DNA from: Clostridium sp. CAG:1013
Lineage (GTDB): Bacteria > Bacillota > Clostridia > Oscillospirales > Acutalibacteraceae
DNA length: 22,035 nucleotides
NCBI GenBank assembly: GCA_000432995.1
Contig: HF972662.1
Location: forward strand, 21,837 to 43,871
Direction of reading: 5' to 3'
Below the pieces are notes generated by a model. The model searched no databases. It saw only the letters and a program-made list of their open reading frames with translations, and was not told the origin of the DNA. Below are positions 7,705 to 13,898 of the stretch, one piece after another; within the stretch, counting starts at the first letter, position 1; every line of letters begins with the position of its first letter. The translations under genes and the position numbers were made by a program.

Positions 7705-7959
7705 TTATGCCTGTTTCATTTTCTCTTCACGTTGAATTTCCACTTCAACCAGGCACACAAACTCATGGGGAAACATTCCAAAGGCATTTGAAATGCGCCA
7801 AACCGTTTCAAAGTTAGCTTGTTTGCTACCGCTTTCTATCATTGCCAAATGACTTCTGGCTATCCCTGCCAAGCCGCTGAATACTTCTTGAGATAGGCCA
7901 CGATCTTTGCGTAATCGCCTTATCACATGACCCACTGCAAATTTATTAAATTCTATCAT
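7705..7959 (-). CDS. XRE-family helix-turn-helix repressor
   Basis: An 84-residue protein with one Cro/CI-type domain: VIRRLRKDRGLSQEVFSGLAG, then IARSHLAMIESGSKQANFETVWRI. The second block fits helix 3 and the supporting helices. The ATG at 7959 is chosen because AGGAG lies 8 bases upstream; a GTG at 7968 would overlap that site. It is transcribed leftward, divergent from the 8088 gene. An 18-bp palindrome lies between them and a near-copy covers its own start codon, so it probably represses both directions and sets the quiet state of the element. Confidence 0.85.
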   Translation of the reverse strand: MIEFNKFAVGHVIRRLRKDRGLSQEVFSGLAGIARSHLAMIESGSKQANFETVWRISNAFGMFPHEFVCLVEVEIQREEKMKQA

Positions 7960-7967
7960 CGTAGACA
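7951..7967 (-). promoter_or_regulatory. Second copy of the repressor operator, over the repressor start codon
   Basis: Minus-strand TGTCTACGATGATAGAA matches the operator at 8006-8023 in 14 of 17 bases. It covers the ATG of the repressor gene and could allow self-limitation. Confidence 0.55.
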
Positions 7968-8005
7968 CTCCTTTTCAAAAGTGTATGAAAAAATAGAGAA
8001 AATAA

Positions 8006-8023
8006 TGTCTGCGATAATAGACA
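8006..8023 (+). promoter_or_regulatory. Predicted operator of the element repressor
   Basis: TGTCTGCGATAATAGACA is an inverted repeat (TGTCT/AGACA) that includes the -35 box of the rightward promoter at 8018-8023. Confidence 0.65.
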
Positions 8024-8046
8024 ACAGCGATTAAGTGTGATAAAAT
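8018..8046 (+). promoter_or_regulatory. Rightward promoter of the membrane/zinc-ribbon cassette
   Basis: TAGACA (8018-8023), 17 bases, TAAAAT (8041-8046). The -35 lies inside the repressor palindrome. Confidence 0.65.
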
Positions 8047-8087
8047 TGCCATGAAACTAGCTATATAGAAGTAGGGAGGAGACAGAA

Positions 8088-8312
8088 ATGACAATTTTAA
8101 TCTATTTGCTGGTTCTGGTGATTATAGTATTGGCTGATTGGTTTATTGCGCACACGTTTTACGAAATTGCCCAAATGAAAGGCCACAACGAACGGAAATA
8201 TTTTTGGTGGAGTTTTGTTGGGCTCCCTGGCTGGTTCATGGTTGTTGCTCTTCCTGACCGCAACCTCTCCATGAAAAAGAACGCGAACAAAGACCAACTG
8301 CCTGAACTATAA
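8088..8312 (+). CDS. Small two-helix membrane protein
   Basis: A 74-residue protein with a long N-terminal hydrophobic helix (about 3-24), a short polar loop with KGHNERKYFWW, a second hydrophobic segment (about 40-56) ending in ALPDR, and a charged tail. The KGH-(N/x)-ER-KYFWWSF...GW(F/I)MV(V/I)ALPDR pattern looks like a family of small uncharacterised Firmicutes membrane proteins. The ribosome site GGGAGGAG lies just upstream of the ATG. It is the first gene of a two-gene unit with the zinc-ribbon protein, 15 bases apart. Function unknown; it may anchor or modulate its neighbour. Confidence 0.7.
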   Translation: MTILIYLLVLVIIVLADWFIAHTFYEIAQMKGHNERKYFWWSFVGLPGWFMVVALPDRNLSMKKNANKDQLPEL

Positions 8313-8327
8313 AGGAGAATGACATCA

Positions 8328-9620
8328 ATGAGCGAACGGTATACTCGCCTTTTTACTTTGCCAAAAGATCGTTATGTCCGTCACGCGCCTGTTTTGGTAG
8401 AGGCTGGCGCGCTCCTTAAAGATAACGAAAACGGCCAAGTAATCGGCCAATTAAAAATACTCAATTTGCAGGATAAGCCTATTAAAGCAACGACAGTGGC
8501 ATTTTTGCCGTTCGATACCGCAGGGAAAGTTTTAGGCCAGGAATTTGAATATCAATACCTTGACCTAAACACAAAGAAAAACCAGACCTTTGGAGAAAAA
8601 ACGCCAGTGAAGTTTCCAGATTCAACAACACGCGCCTTTCTCCCTGCTGTTCTGGAAGTTGTTTTTGAAGATAATTCCAAATGGAGCGTATCTGCTAATG
8701 AAGTGTGGGACCCTTTACCAAAGCAAGAGACACTAGAATCCGCTTTGGGCGATACAGCATTAAAAGTGCAATATCAAAAAGAGACATCTGCTAAATCAAC
8801 TTTCTGCCCCGAAGATTGCGGTGAAATATGGAGATGCGCTTGTGGTGCAGTCAATTCATCTTCTAACAGATATTGCAGAACTTGCCAAACCTCAAAAAAT
8901 GATGTATTTCTCAACTTTAACGCGCAAAAGCTTCAACAGGATAGAGCTTCTTTCATTCAGGAATCAGAAGAAATAATCCAAAAGGAAAAACAACTTTTTG
9001 CAAAGAGAAAAAGAAAAGTTAAAATTATTGCTGGTGGATTTTTGGTTTTAGTAATCTGCATTACTCTTATTATCACTACGGTTATTCCTAGTATCGCAAA
9101 AGAGCAGAAATACAACACTGCATTAGCCTATTCATCTGAAGGTTTATATTCAGATGCAATTGCTCTTTTCCAAGAATTAGGAAGTTATAAAGATAGTCAA
9201 GAAAATTTGTTTAACTGTCGTCTTGGAGATTATCTTAATAATAGCAAATACATAGAGGCTGCCATGCTTTTAATTCAAAAATTAATTGACCCAGATACCC
9301 ACGGTGTCAACCAAGATTTTATTGATGTGCTCGATCTTAGCCTCTCTTATGAATTTGAAAACACTTTGGGTGAAGGAACCTGTGGGACAATATACAAAAT
9401 CGAATACTATAGTAGCAATACCGCTTTAGTGTATTGTTCTGGTATGAAAGAAGGTCATATGACTATGGGTTCCTCTCTATCAGAGGAATCAACTATTGCG
9501 TTGATTGGAATTACCCCAGAGGAAATACAAAACTCCTATCTTATTGCAGAGGGAGACTTAATACGTTCCATCAGTTTTGAAATGGGTGACGATGGACAAT
9601 ATCTTATTACTTCAAATTAG
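8328..9620 (+). CDS. Zinc-ribbon, single-helix membrane protein with TPR-like segment
   Basis: A 430-residue protein not recognised by name. Visible: a beta-rich N-terminal domain (about 1-150), a cysteine cluster with Trp168, Cys170, Cys172, Cys183 and Cys186 (RanBP-like zinc ribbon), a charged linker, one membrane helix (about 233-255), a TPR/Sel1-like repeat (YNTALAYSSEGLYSDAIALF with GSYKDS after it), and a C-terminal domain of about 120 residues. The ATG at 8328 is 10 bases after AAAGGAG; the ATG at 8319 is too close to it. It ends in TAG. If that TAG were read, the frame would continue 14 codons to TGA at 9663-9665, right at the terminator. It may be cargo of the element; a sensor or envelope role is a guess. 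Confidence 0.7.
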   Translation: MSERYTRLFTLPKDRYVRHAPVLVEAGALLKDNENGQVIGQLKILNLQDKPIKATTVAFLPFDTAGKVLGQEFEYQYLDLNTKKNQTFGEKTPVKFPDSTTRAFLPAVLEVVFEDNSKWSVSANEVWDPLPKQETLESALGDTALKVQYQKETSAKSTFCPEDCGEIWRCACGAVNSSSNRYCRTCQTSKNDVFLNFNAQKLQQDRASFIQESEEIIQKEKQLFAKRKRKVKIIAGGFLVLVICITLIITTVIPSIAKEQKYNTALAYSSEGLYSDAIALFQELGSYKDSQENLFNCRLGDYLNNSKYIEAAMLLIQKLIDPDTHGVNQDFIDVLDLSLSYEFENTLGEGTCGTIYKIEYYSSNTALVYCSGMKEGHMTMGSSLSEESTIALIGITPEEIQNSYLIAEGDLIRSISFEMGDDGQYLITSN

Positions 9621-9665
9621 TCACACGAAAACACAATACAATTAAGCCAACTAATTATTCTTTGA

Positions 9666-9695
9666 AAGGACGTTCCAACCAGGAGCGTCTTTTCC
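9666..9695 (+). terminator. Terminator of the membrane/zinc-ribbon cassette
   Basis: GACGTTCC/GGAGCGTC stem (9669-9676 with 9682-9689, one T-G) around AACCA, followed by a T-rich tract. Confidence 0.8.
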
Positions 9696-9738
9696 TTTTG
9701 CCATTTTTTAATACCTTCATTTTTAATGGCAATCAAAA

Positions 9739-9768
9739 TTGGCAAGTCACATAAATTTTAAGTATAAT
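9739..9768 (+). promoter_or_regulatory. Promoter of the structured RNA and helicase unit
   Basis: TTGGCA (9739-9744), 18 bases, TATAAT (9763-9768). Transcription should begin near 9775, about 225 bases before the helicase start. Confidence 0.75.
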
Positions 9769-9774
9769 ATTTAT

Positions 9775-9953
9775 AGAAAAAGAAATATGGGACGACAAAG
9801 CAGTAGCCAGTGAGCGTGAAAACACTGTAGCCCCCTTATATTACGTACTACTTGTACATAGACGTAAATATATGAGAGGAATTAAAAAACGCGCCTTGCG
9901 CGATTACATACAGGAAAGCGGCAAGCGATTTTGCCAACTGCCGCTTTCTTTTT
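9775..9953 (+). ncRNA. Structured RNA of about 180 nt ending in a terminator, upstream of the helicase
   Basis: Between a good promoter and a strong terminator lies a non-coding segment with at least four hairpins: CAGTG/CACTG (9808-9812/9823-9827, with GGG/CCC able to close it outside), TTACGT/ACGTAA (9841-9846/9862-9867, extended by TATA/TATA), CGCGC/GCGCG (9890-9894/9898-9902), and the terminator stem. No open frame with a ribosome site was seen. It may be a stand-alone small RNA or a leader that controls the helicase by attenuation. GGCAA/TTGCC (9920-9924/9931-9935) offers an alternative to the terminator stem. It does not match any RNA family I recognise. Confidence 0.6.
9914..9953 (+). 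terminator. Terminator closing the structured RNA
   Basis: A 10-bp stem GAAAGCGGCA/TGCCGCTTTC (9914-9923 with 9939-9948) followed by a T-rich tract. It lies 46 bases before the helicase start. Confidence 0.88.
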
Positions 9954-9998
9954 AGGCCTTACTTAAGGAGTTTTATAAAAATAAAGGAGGTAAATCCA

Positions 9999-11186
9999 TT
10001 GAAAGGAACAAAATGGTTAGCAGAAGCCGTCCATATAGATGAAATCAAGAAAGGGTATTTGAATCTGGTGTAGGCTCCTGTAGGATCAGGAAAAACCACA
10101 TGGGCGCTGAATACCCTTGCCGAAACCGTAAGTAATAAATATAAAATGCTCTACTTAATTGACACTAGAAACGGCAAAGAACAACTTTTGAAGCACCCCT
10201 CCACAGAATATTACTCCAAGTCTTGGGCCGAAACCGTTTCGAAAGATTTTTCGTATTTTGGAGAATCAAAGGTTGTAGTTATGACATACGCAAAGTTTGG
10301 CGTTTTAGTGGACAAGTTCCGCACCTATAACAACACTAACTTTGGGGATTTCTTCGAACTGATTCTCTGCGATGAAATTCACAATCTACCTCGTTTTAGT
10401 GCTTTCACACACTCCCCAAACGATAAGGAATTTCATCGCATTGCAAAGCAGCGTTTGGAGGAAATCATCAACCTTCAAACTGGCCCATTGGTAATAGGAT
10501 TATCCGCAACACCAGAAAGAGTGGATAAAGGAATGCTCTGTCCTACAAACTATATTACTGTGGATCCTGATGTGCGATCGTGGGAAACACAAAAGGTTGT
10601 CAATTATTCTAACTTAGACTACCTTGTTACTCAACTTCCCAAAGGAAAGAAATATCTGATTTACGTATCACACGTGACCAAAATGAAGCAATTGGTAGAA
10701 AAATTGAACCAGAATGGAAGAAAAGCCATTGCAATATGGAGCATCAACAATAAAGAAAACTCAATGAATGATGAACAACGTCGCGTGAGACAGTTTATCT
10801 TGGATCACGCAAAACTCCCGACAGAATACGAGGTGGTTATCATCAATGCTTCAAGCGAAACCTCTATAAGTCTTTATGGTCACATTGATGGGATCATCAT
10901 TCATACCCAACAAAGAGATTCTCAAATTCAAGTGCGAGGGCGATACCGCAGCGACTTGGAAACTTTATACTTACTCAACCACAATGGACTGACCCTTCCC
11001 CCAGAATATTGTGACAGAAAACTGTTCAAAGGGGATAAGGACGATCTATGCTCTCTACTAGCGGTGCGAGATGAAAATAACAGGATTGTAAAATGGCCCA
11101 CCATCAAAAGCCAACTGGAAACGATGGGTTATACCATTCGTGAAGGGAGAGAGAAAAACCGCCGCTTTCATGTGATTTCTGAATAA
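9999..11186 (+). CDS. DEAD/DEAH-like helicase with an in-frame TAG before Walker A
   Basis: A superfamily 2-type helicase/ATPase frame of 396 codons. It starts at TTG 9999, 8 bases after a perfect AAAGGAGG. Codon 25 (10071-10073) is TAG; the frame then continues at once with APVGSGKTT, the Walker A motif. Further on come DEIHN (Walker B), GLSATP (motif III) and QVRGRYRSD (motif VI). Everything else in the frame is intact to a TAA. Starting instead at ATG 10146 would give 346 residues without Walker A and with no ribosome site, so an active ATPase needs the TAG to be read as an amino acid. Either amber readthrough or a simple nonsense mutation explains this. It may act in replication or excision of the element. 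Confidence 0.75.
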
Positions 11187-11392
11187 GTGCCATTTTTTCA
11201 TGCTTCTATAGGAGGAGACCATATATTTTGGCATTTTCATTCAAAGAGATTTTTCACCAGGGAGCGTTATTTTCTAAGAGACATTTTCCTCTCTGCCCAT
11301 AATCCACCCCCTCTTGATTTTCCCATAAAAAAAGAGAACCCATTATAAGAAACTACTTGAAGGTAGAAATAACAGAAGGAGGAAGTTTTTCC

Positions 11393-11641
11393 ATGACCGA
11401 AAAATCACTTGCAATCTTTCAGGAAGCGTTACGCTGTTTGCCCTTCTAGGGTATCAAAATTAAAGAGTTTGGGGAGCGAATCCATGTGCGCCCACACACG
11501 CTATATAACTACATCAGCGGACAGATCCCATCTTCTCGAAATTATGAGTACATTCTCTTTATACTGAAAAAAGAATACCCTCAAGCCTTATAGCAAGCAG
11601 AAGAATTGATAGAAAGATCAGATACTAGGCTTAAGAATTAA
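11393..11641 (+). CDS. Small helix-turn-helix protein with two in-frame TAG codons
   Basis: From an ATG after AAGGAGGA runs a frame of 83 codons ending in TAA, broken only by TAG at codon 19 (11447-11449) and codon 67 (11591-11593). The translated parts read MTEKSLAIFQEALRCLPF, then IKIKEFGERIHVRPHTLYNYISG, a clear helix-turn-helix, then a helical tail with QAEELIERSD. The coding signal carries on unchanged across both TAGs. The protein could be a Cro-like regulator or excisionase of the element. It is either a pseudogene with two amber mutations or a gene that needs TAG to be read. Confidence 0.6.
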
Positions 11642-11650
11642 TCTTCCCTT

Positions 11651-11677
11651 TCCCCCTTGTTTCCATGGGGGATTTTT
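11651..11677 (+). terminator. Terminator after the small HTH gene
   Basis: TCCCCC/GGGGGA stem (11651-11656 with 11667-11672), 10-base loop, then ATTTTTATTT. It begins 9 bases after the TAA, which supports the reading frame across the TAG codons. Confidence 0.75.
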
Positions 11678-11732
11678 ATTTGTTCGCAAAGGTGTACTTT
11701 TACACACAGGCAAAATCCCACACGTTTCTGTA

Positions 11733-11813
11733 TTCGCAATATACAAAATCGTATTAACGAACATATTCGTAAACAAATTGACTTTTACGAACATTTATGC
11801 TAGAATACGAACA
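11733..11813 (+). repeat. ACGAACA repeats around the resolvase promoter, candidate res/operator
   Basis: ACGAACA occurs at 11757-11763, 11787-11793 and 11807-11813, with inverted relatives TTCGT at 11766-11770 and TTCGC at 11733-11737. The repeats bracket and enter the promoter boxes of the resolvase gene, the usual place for resolvase sites that double as its operator. The CGAAC core also recalls gram-positive SOS boxes, but no full CGAAC-N4-GTTCG is present. Confidence 0.5.
11778..11806 (+). promoter_or_regulatory. Promoter of the serine resolvase gene
   Basis: TTGACT (11778-11783), 17 bases, TAGAAT (11801-11806), preceded by TGC. It rules out a TTG start at 11778. Confidence 0.75.
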
Positions 11814-11828
11814 GATCTAGAAAGGAGG

Positions 11829-12485
11829 GTGAACAACATCGAGAGCAGAACCTATTATTATGCGCGCGTTTCCAGCAAAGAGCAAAACCTAGACCGCCAA
11901 ATTGCCGCTTTCAAGGCTCTAGGCGCGCAGGAGCGCGAGATCATCACTGACAAGGAAAGCGGTAAGGACTTGGAAAGGCCAGGCTACCAGGCGTTGAAGA
12001 ACGCCATTCTGCGCCGAGGGGACACTCTGGTAATCAAATCCTTAGACCGATTGAGCCGCAATAAAGCCGATATTAAAAACGAACTGCAATATTTCAAAGA
12101 CAACGGAATTCGTCTAAAAGTAATAGACCTTCCCACCACTATGATGGACTTGCCAGAGGGCCAAGAGTGGGTCTTTGAAATGGTCAACAACACTCTCATT
12201 GAAGTATTGGGGACAATTGCAGAACAGGAGCGGCAGACTATCCGCAAACGGCAAGCAGAAGGGATAGAAGCGGCAAAGGCCAAAGGAAATCCTCTAGGGC
12301 GTCCTGCCTTGCAGTTTCCAGCAAACTGGAATGAAGTCTATACCTCTTGGAAATCTGGCGAAATCACCGCCAAGACAGCCATGGAACGAACAGGTACAAA
12401 GAGAACCAGCTTTTATAAACTGGTAAAGAAAACAGAGGGCACAACCACGACTGAAACCCCATCACAGACAACGAGGGACGGCTAA
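11829..12485 (+). CDS. Serine site-specific recombinase (resolvase/invertase)
   Basis: A small serine recombinase of about 216-218 residues. The N-terminal catalytic domain shows YYYARVSSKEQNLDRQ (catalytic Ser15, Arg13), ITDKESGKDLERPGYQ, and SLDRLSRN. Next comes the long helix with IAEQERQTIRKRQAEGI. The C-terminal DNA-binding part has GRP and a helix-turn-helix around ITAKTAMERTGTKRTSFYKLV. The start is unclear: GTG 11829 touches the AAAGGAGG site (11821-11828), while the best-spaced codon, at 11838, is ATC. It probably resolves multimers or inverts DNA at the repeats upstream. It converges on the integrase gene. Confidence 0.88.
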   Translation: MNNIESRTYYYARVSSKEQNLDRQIAAFKALGAQEREIITDKESGKDLERPGYQALKNAILRRGDTLVIKSLDRLSRNKADIKNELQYFKDNGIRLKVIDLPTTMMDLPEGQEWVFEMVNNTLIEVLGTIAEQERQTIRKRQAEGIEAAKAKGNPLGRPALQFPANWNEVYTSWKSGEITAKTAMERTGTKRTSFYKLVKKTEGTTTTETPSQTTRDG

Positions 12486-12502
12486 CAACTAGCCGTCCCC
12501 TT
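12475..12502. terminator. Bidirectional-looking terminator between resolvase and integrase
   Basis: A perfect 10-bp stem GGGACGGCTA/TAGCCGTCCC (12475-12484 with 12490-12499) around ACAAC. It contains the resolvase stop and is followed by a short T-run. Confidence 0.8.
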
Positions 12503-12506
12503 TCTG

Positions 12507-13727
12507 TTATCCCTGTTCTGTTTTCTCTGGCTTCTGTTCTTGTCCTTCTTCATCTTCCCAAAAAGAAGTATTCTCCTGGAAGGTATCTTTTAGTTTCACA
12601 CTCGCAAGCGTTAAGGCATCGGCATTCGCATCACCATAAGTATCTAACGTCATCGCTCTGCTTGCGTGTCCCATCATAAGCGCTAAACTAGCAATATCCA
12701 TTCCAGCACGAATGCCCACCGTAGCAAAGTTATGTCTTAAACCATGTGGCACAATCTTCTTGCCATAGGCATCAACTAAATGATTCCTTTCTACAAACTC
12801 ACTAAATAGGCGGTTGTACTGTTGTGGGTGCATAAACTTTTCACCGTCGCCTATTACATACCAATTGTCGTTTGGATTGATTAGCGTTTTCCGCTCTTTA
12901 AGCGCTTGTTCTAATTGGGGTAACATTGGAAAAGTTCTACTAGAGCTTTTATTTTTTGGGTTCTTCGTGTAATCCTTCATTCCTTGTATATTGCCTACAC
13001 CAACCGCAGATCTAACACTGATTGTGTGCTTATAAAAATCTATATCATTCCACCTTAATCCACAGATCTCCCCACGCCTTAACCCTGCATAGAAAGCTAA
13101 CAATATTCCAACATACATAGGATCTTGTGGCTCATAGTCCAAATAAACAGCCTCTAAAACATTATCCATCTGCTCATTCGTCAAGTGAGTTACCTTTGTA
13201 TCTCCCTTCTTAGGCATCTTCACACCTTTGAAGGGATCTTTTAGTAATTCACCGTTGTTGTAGAAGTAATTATATACTTTTTTCAATCTTGCATAGGTTG
13301 TGTGTATTGTATTCTGTGATAGTCCCAACTGATATAATTTCGTCAGCCAACCGTTAATGACTGTATTATCAATTGTTGCAAACATATAATCGCCTAGATA
13401 CGGCTTAATATATTTATTATACGAATGAAGGCTATTGCTGTAAGTGCTTTTTTCTATTTCTCCTGTTTCTAACTGGTGTTTAAGATATTCCTTATATGTC
13501 TTATCTACTGTACTTGCTTTTCCTGCATTGGGCATCAAGTTGGCCTCTGCATTCAAAGTATCCAACCATTCTTTTGCTATCCGTTGGGCGTCCCTCTTAC
13601 CTTTCGCATCAGGTAGCATCTTACTAACTTCTTTCCATTTACCATACACATCTTTATATTTAGCCCTTGCTTGCCAAGGTTTGCCCTTGCGGTCTAATTG
13701 CCGTACACTAACAGCGGTGTACTTCAT
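12507..13727 (-). CDS. int: Tyrosine recombinase (phage-type integrase)
   Basis: A 406-residue integrase that would insert and excise the element at the guaA 3' end. An N-terminal arm-binding region (about 1-65) is followed by a SAM-like core-binding domain (about 72-165). In the catalytic domain, Arg217 (AGLRRGE), His328 and Arg331 (HGLRH), His354 (MMGH) and Tyr364 (TLDTYGD) form the expected set. The ATG at 13727 is 9 bases after AGGAGG; the GTG at 13736 touches that site and is rejected. The C-terminus is rich in Glu, Gln and Lys. Its promoter lies inside the arm repeats, so integrase bound there should limit its own expression. Confidence 0.95.
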   Translation of the reverse strand: MKYTAVSVRQLDRKGKPWQARAKYKDVYGKWKEVSKMLPDAKGKRDAQRIAKEWLDTLNAEANLMPNAGKASTVDKTYKEYLKHQLETGEIEKSTYSNSLHSYNKYIKPYLGDYMFATIDNTVINGWLTKLYQLGLSQNTIHTTYARLKKVYNYFYNNGELLKDPFKGVKMPKKGDTKVTHLTNEQMDNVLEAVYLDYEPQDPMYVGILLAFYAGLRRGEICGLRWNDIDFYKHTISVRSAVGVGNIQGMKDYTKNPKNKSSSRTFPMLPQLEQALKERKTLINPNDNWYVIGDGEKFMHPQQYNRLFSEFVERNHLVDAYGKKIVPHGLRHNFATVGIRAGMDIASLALMMGHASRAMTLDTYGDANADALTLASVKLKDTFQENTSFWEDEEGQEQKPEKTEQG

Positions 13728-13750
13728 CTGCAACACCTCCTAAGCCAATT

Positions 13751-13793
13751 TGTTCCGCATTTTGTACCCACAGTGTACCGCAGATGTTCCGCA
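13751..13793 (+). repeat. Arm-type repeats at the integrase end
   Basis: TGTTCCGCA at 13751-13759, TGTACCGCA at 13774-13782 and TGTTCCGCA at 13785-13793, with a weaker TGTACCCAC at 13763-13771, all in the same orientation. The same nonamer is at 7503-7523 at the other end. Confidence 0.7.
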
Positions 13794-13800
13794 AAGTCAA
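13772..13800 (-). promoter_or_regulatory. Promoter of the integrase gene
   Basis: On the minus strand TTGACT (13800-13795), 17 bases, TACACT (13777-13772). Both the spacer and the -10 overlap arm repeats. Confidence 0.7.
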
Positions 13801-13820
13801 CAGCCGTTTCAAAAACGCAA

Positions 13821-13857
13821 AGCCCGAAAACCCAGTATTTTCAAGGGTTTTCAGGCT
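13821..13857 (-). terminator. Terminator of the guaA-like gene, supplied by the element
   Basis: On the minus strand AGCCTGAAAACCC pairs with GGGTTTTCGGGCT (one mismatch) around an 11-base loop, followed by TTGCGTTTTT. It lies inside the element end, so the insertion appears to have restored both the gene end and its terminator. Confidence 0.75.
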
Positions 13858-13883
13858 CAGTTTTTCAAAGATTTCCTAAAACA

Positions 13884-13898
13884 TTATTCCCATTCGAT
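13884..13898 (-). repeat. Proximal attachment site within the guaA-like 3' end
   Basis: The last five codons of the guaA-like gene (Ile-Glu-Trp-Glu-stop). The 3' end of guaA is a well-known insertion site for genomic islands. The integrase gene starts about 157 bases away. Confidence 0.65.

Larger units (their letters stand above)
7429..13898. mobile_element. Integrated genetic element of about 6.5 kb at the 3' end of a guaA-like gene
   Basis: The stretch is visibly AT-rich compared with its flanks and begins and ends at imperfect copies of the guaA stop region. It contains a tyrosine integrase at the guaA end, a serine resolvase, a phage-like repressor with a divergent operator region, a helicase and an HTH protein, plus a two-gene membrane cassette. 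Repeats of TGTTCCGCA lie just inside both ends. No capsid, relaxase or clear replication initiator is present. It may be a phage satellite or a small integrative element that depends on a helper; this is inference. Confidence 0.8.

Noticed and set aside
7564..7791. A 75-codon plus-strand frame at the left end of the element
   Set aside because: No ribosome site, unlikely composition, and it overlaps the repressor gene on the other strand.
9775..9953. c-di-GMP-I riboswitch or suppressor tRNA in the structured RNA
   Set aside because: A GGGACG...CAAAGC stretch recalls the riboswitch, but the 5' half with its conserved core is missing. No cloverleaf or CCA-type acceptor stem can be drawn.
11757..11770. 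LexA/SOS box upstream of the resolvase
   Set aside because: CGAACATATTCG lacks the GTTCG half at the required spacing; direct ACGAACA repeats fit a resolvase site better.
7429..13898. A tRNA gene with CUA anticodon inside the element
   Set aside because: I looked for T-loop patterns of the GGTTCGA type on both strands by eye and found none; a covariance scan would be firmer.
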